NCBI GenBank assembly: GCA_030146155.1
Contig: JASLCF010000130.1
Coordinates: 1-16,402 of the forward strand
Direction: 5' to 3'
DNA length: 16,402 nt
Origin: Savagea sp.
GTDB taxonomy: Bacteria; Bacillota; Bacilli; Bacillales_A; Planococcaceae
Shown here: positions 1-6,739 of the stretch, one piece after another
How the letters are laid out: every line of letters begins with the position of its first letter
Position numbering within the stretch: position 1 is the stretch's first letter
Notes under the pieces: model-generated
Seen by the model: only the letters and a program-made list of their open reading frames with translations
What the model was told of the DNA's origin: nothing
Database searches by the model: none
Program-made: the position numbers and the translations under genes

Positions 1-164
1 CGGGTAACTCCGGCGATTATGTCTTGGTACCGAAAGAGTGCTCAGACGAAATGGCGGAAGTGATTGCGGCCACGGCGAATGTGTGTGGTGGGATTGCTGG
101 TGATGTTTATGATGCTGTTGTGAAGCAGGCTGCGGTTGAAGTTATGGGTATGGAGGGTAAATAA
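1..164 (+). CDS. C-terminal part of a phage-like hypothetical protein (cut by window edge)
   Basis: An open frame runs from base 3 to a TAA at 162-164, giving at least 53 residues with no stop. The start lies outside the window. The segment contains YVLVPKECSDEMAEVIAATA, and the YVLVPKE...EM pattern resembles small accessory proteins of Acinetobacter and enterobacterial prophages (recalled family resemblance, not searched). Its G+C is visibly higher than that of the DNA after base 500. The stop directly abuts the ATG of the next gene, and its last codons carry that gene's ribosome binding site, so the two are co-transcribed and probably translationally coupled. It lies outside the island to the right and probably belongs to a neighbouring prophage or its remnant. 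Function unknown. Confidence 0.6.
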   Translation, partial: GNSGDYVLVPKECSDEMAEVIAATANVCGGIAGDVYDAVVKQAAVEVMGMEGK

Positions 165-485
165 ATGCTTGAAGCTGAATATCCTGATAGCAAATGGTTG
201 CCACAGATTTTTGATATGTTCCAAGACCTAAAGCGACAAAATCAGGATCTATTAAATAAGGTTGAGCAGCTTGAAGAAAGGCTGGAGAAAAAACCTTTGA
301 CTGTCAATGTGGCTGAGGCGGCTCAATTGCTTGGATATTCAGATGAGTATTTAAGAAAATTGGATCGCGAAGGTAAAATGCCAAAGAAGGTATCTAAGGA
401 CAATCAACGCTCAAAATGGAATAGAAATGATATCGAAAAGATGGCTTTATCTAGAAAGACCGGGAGGCCTAGAAATATAACCTAA
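165..485 (+). CDS. Small helix-turn-helix protein, AlpA/excisionase-like
   Basis: 106 residues. The ATG follows the preceding TAA directly, and a GGAGGG at about 152-157 sits at normal Shine-Dalgarno distance. Residues 20-45 (DLKRQNQDLLNKVEQLEERL) look like a short coiled coil. Residues 47-95 have the pattern of an AlpA/MerR-type DNA-binding helix-turn-helix: VAEAAQLLGYSDEYLRKL, then a basic wing with W and a second helix NDIEKM. The C-terminus is basic (RKTGRPRN). Proteins of this shape act as excisionases or regulators in prophages and islands, often beside the attachment site; here the tRNA-derived att sequence begins 60 bp downstream. It is therefore a plausible excisionase or regulator of the element to the left. 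That role is inference; the DNA-binding fold is the firmer claim. Confidence 0.75.
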   Translation: MLEAEYPDSKWLPQIFDMFQDLKRQNQDLLNKVEQLEERLEKKPLTVNVAEAAQLLGYSDEYLRKLDREGKMPKKVSKDNQRSKWNRNDIEKMALSRKTGRPRNIT

Positions 486-544
486 AACGCTTCTGCACCA
501 TTTATACACCAAATGCTTTTAAGTTACTGTATTTATTGAAGATT

Positions 545-591
545 TGGTGGGCCCACCGTGACTTGAACACGGGACCAACGGATTATGAGTC
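545..591 (-). pseudogene. Displaced 3' half of a CAT-anticodon tRNA gene
   Basis: On the minus strand this reads from the anticodon loop (CTCATAA) through the variable loop and a perfect 5-bp T-stem (CCGTG/CACGG around TTCAAGT) to an acceptor strand ending in CCA. It aligns over its whole 47 nt with the 3' part of the intact tRNA at 16179-16255, with 39 of 47 identical. The D-arm and 5' acceptor strand are missing, and resemblance stops exactly at base 591. This is the classic footprint of an element that integrated into a tRNA gene and displaced its original 3' end. It cannot make a tRNA. Confidence 0.85.
573..591. repeat. Left attachment site core (attL)
   Basis: The 19 bases GACCAACGGATTATGAGTC are identical to 16207-16225 and in the same orientation. 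In tRNA terms they span the anticodon loop, the 3' anticodon stem and the variable loop. Sequence on both sides of the core diverges between the two copies, as expected when the crossover lies within it. Confidence 0.8.
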
Positions 592-690
592 AGAACAATA
601 AACCATAAAATAGACAATAAATACAATAAGTTAACTAATAATCCTGATGCAAAATCTAATAAAAACAAGGAGACTTCACCCAATAAAAAC

Positions 691-753
691 AACTTCTTGA
701 TTTGTAAGAAGTTACAGGTTTTCAGACTTCAAAATAGCTTTTCTAAGCTATTT
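691..753. other. Two adjacent perfect hairpins in the left non-coding region
   Basis: AACTTCTT (691-698) and AAGAAGTT (706-713) form an 8-bp stem with a 7-nt loop. Eighteen bases later AAATAGCTT (732-740) and AAGCTATTT (745-753) form a 9-bp stem with a 4-nt loop. Neither is GC-rich nor followed by a clean T-run, so they do not look like ordinary terminators. They sit just before the AGACC repeat array and may be part of an origin or of a small RNA. Confidence 0.5.
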
Positions 754-810
754 CTATACTTGATGTAAATATAAGGTAAATAAGCTGATTTTTCTGGCAT
801 GGGTTTGCAA

Positions 811-992
811 TAGACCCTAAAAAGACCGTAAAAAACTGCTAGACCCTAGTAGATAGATCCCAGAAATATAATGATTATTTGATTGACCCTACAAGACCAT
901 AACTCTTTTTCCAATAGCATCTCAGACCTTAATCTATCCCAATTGAACTTTAATCACCCTGTACAGGGTATAGTTTTTTTGCAGTAGACCTA
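811..992 (+). repeat. Array of short AGACC-type direct repeats (iteron-like)
   Basis: Seven related octamers occur on the plus strand: TAGACCCT at 811 and 840, AAGACCGT at 822, TTGACCCT at 883, AAGACCAT at 893, CAGACCTT at 923 and TAGACCTA at 985. Some spacings are about one helical turn (811 to 822, 883 to 893). Such clustered degenerate repeats in a gene-free stretch next to a helicase gene resemble iterons bound by a replication initiator. The motif is short and the array irregular, so chance or another regulatory role is possible. Confidence 0.4.
956..969. promoter_or_regulatory. Perfect 14-bp palindrome
   Basis: ACCCTGTACAGGGT is fully self-complementary. It lies between the sixth and seventh AGACC-type repeats, in DNA with no gene. 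It could be the binding site of a dimeric protein, either a repressor or a replication protein. No partner can be named. Confidence 0.45.
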
Positions 993-997
993 TGAAT

Positions 998-1036
998 GGG
1001 GGGGTAGCCTATTTTTATTTTTTTATTTAATACCGA
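998..1036. other. AT-rich tract between a G-run and a C-run
   Basis: Seven Gs (998-1004) are followed by about 25 bases that are almost only A and T (1011-1035). Shortly after comes ACCTCCCCC, which can pair with the G-run. An AT-rich stretch beside an iteron-like array is what a DNA-unwinding element looks like, but this is inference. The rest of 1037-1232 shows only a small CTTAT/ATAAG dyad near 1065 and no convincing gene; the 67-codon open frame there has no ribosome binding site or family resemblance. Confidence 0.3.
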
Positions 1037-1232
1037 ACCTCCCCCTTCAAATTGGCATTTGTCCTTATTCATAAGGGCTTAGCCAGTTTTGCAATATGGG
1101 ATATTTGCTCCCCTTTATTTGGATTTTCTTCTCTCGATGTAACTATCTAAGTATAGAATTTCTCTCGATCATAAAATCCAAATATCACATGGACTTCACC
1201 GCATTCAGTACTATGAGTTTTATTCTGATATT

Positions 1233-1257
1233 AAAAAAGGTGAGCAAAGCCCACCTT
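1233..1257 (-). terminator. Rho-independent terminator of the helicase gene
   Basis: On the minus strand AAGGTGGGC, loop TTT and GCTCACCTT form a 9-bp stem with one G-T pair, followed directly by six Ts. It lies 27 bp beyond the stop codon of the 711-aa gene and would end the integrase-helicase transcript. Confidence 0.85.
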
Positions 1258-1283
1258 CTCCTACGATCAAATCTACCCCTCAA

Positions 1284-3419
1284 TCATACTTCTTCGTAGA
1301 TCTCAGTTAAATTTTTTATTTTTCGCTTTTTACGACCAGTTTTTGCATCATATTCAACATTATTTACAGATACGTACTTAGTTCTAAAGGATCCTTCCAG
1401 ATCACTGAACACATAGCCATATGCGCATAAACTTTTGAACCTAACCTTCTTCATCTCATAGGGTTTTTTATCATTTCTCACTTCGACATTGGCATATCTT
1501 TTCAAAAACCGAATTGAACCGCCATCCGTGAAAACTAACTGTTTCTGCTCATTTGCACATACATCTTCCAAGGGGTGCTCTTCAAGGAGAGCAACAACAG
1601 ACCTGTTTTTTGCAAGCAACTTAAGCCAACTGTTCATTAACTCCGTAATCTCAGCATACCCATACCAATTTTTCCCCCGATTATTTTTGGGTAACCATTG
1701 CTCTAGCCCCTTCATAACAGATTTTACAAGGGGATGCATTTTATATTGAAAACCAATATTCATTACCTTATAAATCCGATTATTCTGGATGGCGTCAGCT
1801 ATATCTGCAATATTACCTAGACGATCACTCAGTTTCCCCATCTGTTCAAAAATTTCATAATGAACTGGTTCCTCACTTTTATCATAGAGGTTAATTCCAT
1901 CTTTTACATTTTCTTGTAAATAGCTAATGAGAGTGTACGAATTCGTCTGAACTCTATCGATGACATCAGCAATCACTTCAGGAATGACCTTTTGCTTCAT
2001 TTGCTTCATTTCTTCCGCACATAGCTCTAGGTTAGCAAGCAATTCACTATCAAGTACATCCTGCGATAAATTTACTTTCGCTTGAGCATGAGGCATCAAC
2101 CCTAATAGGCGAAACTTTAGGTAACTACTATTGAAGTAACATTTATGCAAGTCGAGTTGGTATCGTCTCCCTGCCAAACTTGGTGTATTTAGACATATTT
2201 TTTTATTATCCAGCATAAACCCCTTACACTGTAATACTTCATCAGTCAGTGCATTGAAGGCCTTAACCCTGTCCATTTTGTCGTTAATCAAGTCCTCAAA
2301 GCCTTCGAACTTATCTTTGTTTATTAGCTTCAGGACTTCATATTCCAAATAATACTCCATCTTTTTAAATTGTTTGTCCATCGTAGACACATGTATTTGG
2401 TGTTCCTTGTTGCAGTCAATCTTTTTCACCTCGATGTCTTGTGAAAGATGAATAAATATAGGTGGGTTTGCTTTACGCATTCGCCCAATAAATTGGGTAA
2501 TTTCTTCAGGATGAGCGTATTGACCCATGATATGCACGCTATCGACTTCATCATCGACATTATTCAAGTTAATGGCTTCATCCATAATAGAAGTGCAGAG
2601 AACTACTTGATATTTTGAATCTAGTTTAGAAACACTCAACATCTCAGTACATTTTTTACGGGACATTTCATCCCGATTGATAAGCATTACTGAGTAACCT
2701 TGTTTCTCTAGGTATTTCTGAATGAGCTTAGATTGTGCAATGTCATTCAGTCGAACCAATACAATTTTTTTCTTACCTTCTTTCTTTGCTTCTGAAAGAC
2801 GAGTACAGATATGGCGCAAACCATTTAACTTGTGTGCCTCTTTGTATCTTAGAATATGAATAATACGTTTCAGGTCTACCGGTTTTTGAATATCAGAATA
2901 GTGGCTGATATTAATGCCAAGCTGTTCGAATAACGGCTCAGTTAAAGTAGCTGTCAACAAGACAGTCTGGTCATATTTATCATTTTTGATGGATGACAAT
3001 AAGGGATAAATCGCTTTGTCACGATAATTTCCTGCAGAATAAAGCTTCTGGCACTCATCAATCACAACAACAGTTTTTTGATCCAAATAATTTTTTATTT
3101 TGTCATATTGGTCATATGTAATGACTATACTGGATTTGCATAAGTTCTTTAGTCTTTCTTTGGGAATTGACTTTTCTCCATGTATAAAATGGATATTTGC
3201 CTGATGCCCATAGTCTTCTTCACATTGCTTGACCTGAGCAATGGTTGGACAACATAACACCACATTGTGATCACGCATTAAAGATTTAAGCACAAAAGTA
3301 GTTTTGCCCGCCCCTGTATTGGCTCGGATCAATGTATTGCCATAATGCAGTTGAATTCTATCTTGAATGGTTTCGTCTGCATTCAATTGGATAACCTGTT
3401 TTTTAGGTAATTTAGACAC
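1284..3419 (-). CDS. Superfamily 2 helicase-like ATPase, possible replication protein of the island
   Basis: 711 residues. The GTG start at 3419-3417 is supported by an AGGAG five bases upstream. The N-terminal half has the SF2 motif series: Walker A ANTGAGKTT (33-41), Walker B VVVIDECQ (117-124), motif III LTAT (155-158), a motif V-like stretch near 272-284 and motif VI QFIGRMRK (309-316). The Walker B variant is DECQ rather than DEAD or DEAH. The remaining roughly 380 residues match nothing I recognise; they contain a Lys/Arg-rich tail (KTGRKKRKIK) that could bind DNA. The gene follows the integrase on the same strand with a 63-bp gap and ends in a strong terminator facing a repeat-rich non-coding region. 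Origin-binding helicases of viruses and satellites have this general make-up, so a replication role is a reasonable inference. A defence ATPase is the main alternative. Confidence 0.85.
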   Translation of the reverse strand: MSKLPKKQVIQLNADETIQDRIQLHYGNTLIRANTGAGKTTFVLKSLMRDHNVVLCCPTIAQVKQCEEDYGHQANIHFIHGEKSIPKERLKNLCKSSIVITYDQYDKIKNYLDQKTVVVIDECQKLYSAGNYRDKAIYPLLSSIKNDKYDQTVLLTATLTEPLFEQLGINISHYSDIQKPVDLKRIIHILRYKEAHKLNGLRHICTRLSEAKKEGKKKIVLVRLNDIAQSKLIQKYLEKQGYSVMLINRDEMSRKKCTEMLSVSKLDSKYQVVLCTSIMDEAINLNNVDDEVDSVHIMGQYAHPEEITQFIGRMRKANPPIFIHLSQDIEVKKIDCNKEHQIHVSTMDKQFKKMEYYLEYEVLKLINKDKFEGFEDLINDKMDRVKAFNALTDEVLQCKGFMLDNKKICLNTPSLAGRRYQLDLHKCYFNSSYLKFRLLGLMPHAQAKVNLSQDVLDSELLANLELCAEEMKQMKQKVIPEVIADVIDRVQTNSYTLISYLQENVKDGINLYDKSEEPVHYEIFEQMGKLSDRLGNIADIADAIQNNRIYKVMNIGFQYKMHPLVKSVMKGLEQWLPKNNRGKNWYGYAEITELMNSWLKLLAKNRSVVALLEEHPLEDVCANEQKQLVFTDGGSIRFLKRYANVEVRNDKKPYEMKKVRFKSLCAYGYVFSDLEGSFRTKYVSVNNVEYDAKTGRKKRKIKNLTEIYEEV

Positions 3420-3433
3420 GAGTTCTCCTATGA

Positions 3434-3451
3434 GGTGCCTTTGATGGCACC
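3434..3451. promoter_or_regulatory. Small hairpin in the integrase-helicase gap
   Basis: GGTGCC (3434-3439) and GGCACC (3446-3451) form a perfect 6-bp stem with a 6-nt loop, 14 bp before the helicase start codon and just upstream of its ribosome binding site. There is no T-run, so it is not a clear terminator. It might modulate read-through or translation. Confidence 0.35.
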
Positions 3452-3482
3452 CCAGATAAAAAGTGATTTGAATTAAGGTGAG

Positions 3483-4646
3483 TTAAGCGACTTTCGCTTC
3501 ACGGATTTTGCTTGCTACATGTTCTGATGCAGCCAGTAAAGTGTCAGATTGCAAATGGGCATATCGCTGAGTCGTTTGTGGTGAAGCATGTCCAAGTAAA
3601 TGCTGTACCACGTATAAGCTTTGACCACTGTTCACGGCTAAGCTTGCAAAGTTATGACGTAGGTCATGAATACGCATATTGTCGATCCCTGCAATAGCCA
3701 TTACTTTGTCAAAGGTTTTACGGATATCATTGAATGCCAAGCCTGTTTGTGGATTGGCGAATATATAACGATGCTGTTTAGACATCTGATGAATAATAGA
3801 CAGAGCATCTTGATTCAAATGTATGCGTCTGGCCTTACCTGACTTGTTTTCAGATAGCAGCCATACGCCTGTTTTAAGATCAACATCAGTCCATTGCATA
3901 TCCAGTGCTTCTCGCTTACGCACACCAGTCAGCAGTAAGAATTTAATTACAGCAACAATGACCAGATTACTGATGCCAAACCGTGTTGGCTGGCTGAGAA
4001 CATTCATCAACTCTTTCAGCTCATCATCATTGAGATAGCGTTCTTTTTGGTTATTCTCCTTATATTTTTTCACTCGTAGTACTGGATTAGTTTCAATTAG
4101 CTCATGATCGATTGCCATATTGAAGATTGACGATAATAATGCTCTTACACGATTAATGGTTGCATTACTCAGCTTCTTCTGATGGCGTAAATCCGCAATT
4201 AACTGGCTTAATTGTCCCGATGTAATATCCTTAAAGGTATAGTTCCCCAGTACAGGCGCAATATGCATTCTTAGGCGTGATTCATCATCACCATAAGATT
4301 TCTTACGACTCTTGGCCTCAACCAAATAAACAGTTTGTGCAAACTGACCAAAGGTAACTACCTGTGGCTTCAGTTGCTGCGCAAATGGATGACATTTCTG
4401 ACTGATTAAGCGATGGTATTTCTCTACCTGTGGCTTTAAAGCTTTAAGTTTCATAATAATATTACTATGAGAACATGAACCCAAGCTTTGGGATATTTTC
4501 TTACCTTCGTAAGTCAAGCGAATAATGAACCGAACACCTTCAGCGTTACTGATAAATTTCAAGCCTTTGAAGCCAGAAGTTAATTTGCTGACATCATATT
4601 CTTTGCCCTTTTCAAATTGGGACCAATCGATATTTTTAAGTGACAT
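3483..4646 (-). CDS. Tyrosine-family site-specific integrase
   Basis: 387 residues, a normal length for phage and island integrases. The ATG at 4646-4644 has GAGGAG eight bases upstream. An N-terminal arm-binding-like part (about 1-90) is followed by a SAM-like core-binding domain (about 97-195) and the catalytic domain. The visible catalytic set is complete: Arg243 in LLLTGVRKREAL, Lys268 in SENKSGK, His327 and Arg330 in RIHDLRH, His353 in HLLGHAS and the nucleophile Tyr362 in TTQRYAHL. Such enzymes recombine an element with a tRNA-located attB. The island ends inside a tRNA gene with a 19-bp shared core, which fits this enzyme as its integrase. It lies 2.9 kb from attL rather than directly beside it, with the helicase gene between and co-transcribed. 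Intact and probably active. Confidence 0.95.
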   Translation of the reverse strand: MSLKNIDWSQFEKGKEYDVSKLTSGFKGLKFISNAEGVRFIIRLTYEGKKISQSLGSCSHSNIIMKLKALKPQVEKYHRLISQKCHPFAQQLKPQVVTFGQFAQTVYLVEAKSRKKSYGDDESRLRMHIAPVLGNYTFKDITSGQLSQLIADLRHQKKLSNATINRVRALLSSIFNMAIDHELIETNPVLRVKKYKENNQKERYLNDDELKELMNVLSQPTRFGISNLVIVAVIKFLLLTGVRKREALDMQWTDVDLKTGVWLLSENKSGKARRIHLNQDALSIIHQMSKQHRYIFANPQTGLAFNDIRKTFDKVMAIAGIDNMRIHDLRHNFASLAVNSGQSLYVVQHLLGHASPQTTQRYAHLQSDTLLAASEHVASKIREAKVA

Positions 4647-4957
4647 ATAACATACTCCTCATATCAAAAAAATAATATATTTAAGTTAATCAATTACATA
4701 CAAAAATAAGAATGTACAACCTACTTTTTTCAAGACATACGAACCCCTAACGGATTAACGCTATTCATCAAAAAACCAATAGATTTGTGTCAAAGTGCTG
4801 ACGGTATAAATCACGATCAAGTGAAAGTACCGACATAGAATGGATTAAGCAGTTACATGCTCTCGCCTGATCAAGTGCAAAATCATGTTAAGACTTAGTA
4901 CAGAAAATTCGTGTTCTGGCGCCAATGAACGCGAATTTTGTATAACTATTTAAGTTA
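4647..4957. other. Gene-free stretch upstream of the integrase
   Basis: No supportable gene. Just upstream of the integrase it is very AT-rich (4663-4730), where the promoter must lie, but no textbook -35/-10 pair stands out. Three similar short motifs, TCAAAGTG (4790-4797), GATCAAGTG (4815-4823) and GATCAAGTG (4869-4877), could be integrase or regulator sites. A long dyad at 4904-4939 closes the region. Confidence 0.4.
4904..4939 (-). terminator. Long interrupted hairpin, possible terminator of the 131-aa gene
   Basis: AAAATTCG (4904-4911) pairs with CGAATTTT (4932-4939). After one mismatch, GTTC pairs with GAAC, and the centre is the palindrome TGGCGCCA. On the minus strand the structure lies 19 bp past the stop of the preceding gene, and the stem itself ends in TTTT. 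Alternatively it is a protein-binding dyad. Confidence 0.45.
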
Positions 4958-5353
4958 TTAAATCATTCCGGGTGGAATAGTGTTCCAGGCAAAATGAATA
5001 GATGGGTATTGACCTGGCATAGAGTGTAAATAACTAGGCAAGGCAGCACTGCTTGGTAACTTTTCTATAGTTTTATCACTACGATTATGTCTGATTGCAT
5101 AGAGTCCTTTTAGGAAGACAATCAATAGTTCATACATCTGACGATCCAGCACAGTTTGCGTGCTCATACCATTAAACAAAGCTCTAGCATTTTTCACTGC
5201 GATAGGCGTTCCTAAAGGTAACTGATCTAGATGATCGAATATATGGGTTACTGGTACTACCTCAGTTACTGACTTAGAATTTGTCAATAAAATACGGCCA
5301 GTAAAATTTCCTAGATGAGAGTATTTTTTTGAATTCATTTGAACTTTTTGCAT
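4958..5353 (-). CDS. Hypothetical island protein (131 aa; upstream start at 5500 possible)
   Basis: I do not recognise this protein. The stop is at 4958-4960. The ATG at 5353-5351 has AAGGTG six bases upstream and gives 131 residues. A GTG at 5500 would add 49 residues but has only a weak ribosome binding site, and two dyads in between look like regulatory sites. The protein has no signal peptide and no membrane segment. It contains a hydrophobic helix (QMYELLIVFLKGLYAI) and a Pro/Ser-rich C-terminal third ending NTIPPGMI. It lies between the acidic 65-aa gene and the integrase, all on the minus strand. Gene reality is moderately sure; start and function are not. Confidence 0.55.
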   Translation of the reverse strand: MQKVQMNSKKYSHLGNFTGRILLTNSKSVTEVVPVTHIFDHLDQLPLGTPIAVKNARALFNGMSTQTVLDRQMYELLIVFLKGLYAIRHNRSDKTIEKLPSSAALPSYLHSMPGQYPSIHFAWNTIPPGMI

Positions 5354-5392
5354 TTTAAACACCTTAAATTGATAAATATTCCACCCTGTCAT

Positions 5393-5407
5393 TCTCACAA
5401 TGTGAGA
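5393..5407. promoter_or_regulatory. Operator-like dyad TCTCAC-aat-GTGAGA
   Basis: Two perfect 6-bp arms are separated by 3 bp, 40 bp upstream of the preferred start of the 131-aa gene. The size and symmetry are typical of a dimeric repressor site. No regulator is identified. Confidence 0.35.
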
Positions 5408-5513
5408 TTTACCATAGAGTGGTTTTACAAAGAAATAAGCAGTTATATGCTGACTGCTTACTTCAAATGGTAGAACTACTGCTTTTAGCCTTAGAACCAC
5501 CTGCCATACTTGA

Positions 5514-5527
5514 ATCGCCTAGGCGAT
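5514..5527. promoter_or_regulatory. Perfect 14-bp palindrome upstream of the 131-aa gene
   Basis: ATCGCCTAGGCGAT is fully self-complementary and lies in the 50-bp gap between the 65-aa gene and the open frame of the 131-aa gene. It could be an operator for that gene. The base composition (GC-rich core in AT-rich surroundings) makes chance less likely. Confidence 0.4.
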
Positions 5528-5555
5528 AGTCACCATTTACCTACAGCCAATAAAT

Positions 5556-5753
5556 CTATTTGAGAACAATATCCTCATCCTCATCTTCGAGGGAAAAATC
5601 GCCTATATCCATAAAAATAAGAATAGGTTCATTTGCTAGAGGATCATCGTCTTGCGACATTGAGTAACCGCACTCATATAAAAGCTCATTTATTTGATCA
5701 TCAGTCAAATCGACAGCATCTCGATTTGCTACTTGTACGTCTAATGTGTCCAT
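5556..5753 (-). CDS. Very acidic small hypothetical protein (65 aa)
   Basis: The start is placed at the ATG 5753-5751 because AAGGAAA lies five bases upstream; a longer open frame to 5789 lacks such a site. Of 65 residues, 20 are Asp or Glu and only two are Lys or Arg, so the net charge is near -18. The C-terminus has a run of alternating acids (LEDEDEDIVLK), and an acidic triplet (DDD) sits near residue 36. There is no signal peptide or membrane segment. Small strongly acidic proteins in mobile elements are sometimes DNA mimics that block DNA-binding enzymes, but composition alone does not prove it. It starts 161 bp from the divergent 221-aa gene and could share control with it. I recognise no family. 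Confidence 0.6.
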   Translation of the reverse strand: MDTLDVQVANRDAVDLTDDQINELLYECGYSMSQDDDPLANEPILIFMDIGDFSLEDEDEDIVLK

Positions 5754-5878
5754 TGCAATTTCCTTGGTAGTTGATCGGAACAAAAACAAGCTTATATGAA
5801 TAAAAAAATACTAACATCTGGTCTTCAGAACTTATTTTCCATTTTTATCGTTTTAGTAGATGATTGGCGAATAACGGT

Positions 5879-5884
5879 TATAAT
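5879..5884 (+). promoter_or_regulatory. Consensus -10 box (TATAAT) for the 221-aa gene
   Basis: A perfect TATAAT lies 30 bp before the ATG at 5915, so transcription would begin near 5891. No good -35 hexamer is seen at 16-18 bp, which suggests an activator or a weak promoter. Its position rules against the alternative TTG start at 5864, which would lie upstream of the transcript. Confidence 0.5.
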
Positions 5885-5914
5885 CTAGAATTGTTCATTT
5901 TGTGGTGTAGACTT

Positions 5915-6580
5915 ATGGCAATTCCCAAGAATGTCTTCAATATTTTAAATAACAATTTCGACCTAGTACTTAGTAAGGGACTTAAACCAAAACATTTGGT
6001 CAAACTCGTAACCCTATGCCCAGCTCATAGCGCCGATCTTCCTTTGATCTATAAATGCTCATATCCATATTGTGGATCTCCTATCACTCAAAAACAGGCT
6101 TACTATTACTTAGATCAATTTAAGAAACACTACGCCTACATCAGAGTTGCTCAATATGCTTTAGATGCTGAACGTTTAAATGAATTTCGTAGCATCTATT
6201 ATGATAAACATGGTTTTATCAAACCGTTGGATCAAAACTTTCGTGAGCCGAGGAAAGCTAGTGAGGATGATTTTTATCATTTTATGGGTCACATTTTGAA
6301 TACAGATGGATTCAAAAGTTCTGGTGAGCTATACCAACGCTTTATCAATAATTTCAACTTCAATCAGCCGGTATATTCAGTGGATAAAAGTAAAAATCGA
6401 AGTATAGAAAAGTCTATTTCAATAGAAGTAAAGAAGCGTATTAGCCGAAATACCTTTAATCGTTATCTACTTGAATTTTTTAGAAAAAATGAAAAATCGT
6501 TATCTCAGTTCAAATACAAAATTATCAAAGCAAAAAGTACAAAGACTGGTTATTACACTGAAGCAAATAAGTGTGATTAA
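5915..6580 (+). CDS. Hypothetical protein with a possible zinc-binding Cys/His cluster (221 aa)
   Basis: The only plus-strand gene between the left end of the island and the hsd operon. ATG 5915 is chosen over the TTG at 5864 because a TATAAT box lies between them; the ribosome binding site is weak. Residues 35-53 hold CPAH, nine further residues, then CSYPYC, a spacing that could bind zinc. A long helical, Tyr-rich stretch follows (62-100). The C-terminal part is basic (KKRISRNTFNRYLLEFFRKNEK, split as KKRISRNTF and NRYLLEFF) and might be a DNA-binding helix-turn-helix. No family is recognised. A regulator is the best guess, supported by its position opposite a divergent minus-strand gene, but that is inference. 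Codon use is AT-rich like its surroundings. Confidence 0.7.
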   Translation: MAIPKNVFNILNNNFDLVLSKGLKPKHLVKLVTLCPAHSADLPLIYKCSYPYCGSPITQKQAYYYLDQFKKHYAYIRVAQYALDAERLNEFRSIYYDKHGFIKPLDQNFREPRKASEDDFYHFMGHILNTDGFKSSGELYQRFINNFNFNQPVYSVDKSKNRSIEKSISIEVKKRISRNTFNRYLLEFFRKNEKSLSQFKYKIIKAKSTKTGYYTEANKCD

Positions 6581-6690
6581 AATAGCTATTGTCAGCTTTT
6601 AGAATGGGCAGCCCCAAGGACTAGTAGACCCTTAACCTGCTTATCCTGTACACCTATCAAGCCTCACCAATAAAAGAAAAATGAGAAACT

Positions 6691-6716
6691 ACCGTAAAGC
6701 CGAAAAGCTTTACGGT
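6691..6716 (-). terminator. Perfect hairpin between convergent genes, with phased TACGGT repeats
   Basis: ACCGTAAAGC (6691-6700) and GCTTTACGGT (6707-6716) form a 10-bp stem with a 6-nt loop between the ends of the convergent 221-aa and 92-aa genes. On the minus strand a T-rich stretch follows about 8 bases later, so it may end transcription of the 92-aa gene. TACGGT recurs at 6711, 6723 and 6735, exactly 12 bp apart, which a plain terminator does not explain. Confidence 0.5.
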
Positions 6717-6739
6717 TCATTTTACGGTACGTGCTACGG

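Noticed and set aside
691..992. CRISPR array
   Set aside because: Repeats are only 8 bases, degenerate and irregularly spaced, and no cas genes are present.
1096..1299. 67-codon plus-strand open frame next to the helicase terminator
   Set aside because: No ribosome binding site, no family resemblance, overlaps the terminator and the end of the helicase gene.
5864..5914. Longer version of the 221-aa gene from a TTG start
   Set aside because: The consensus -10 box at 5879-5884 lies inside this extension, so the TTG would be upstream of the transcript.
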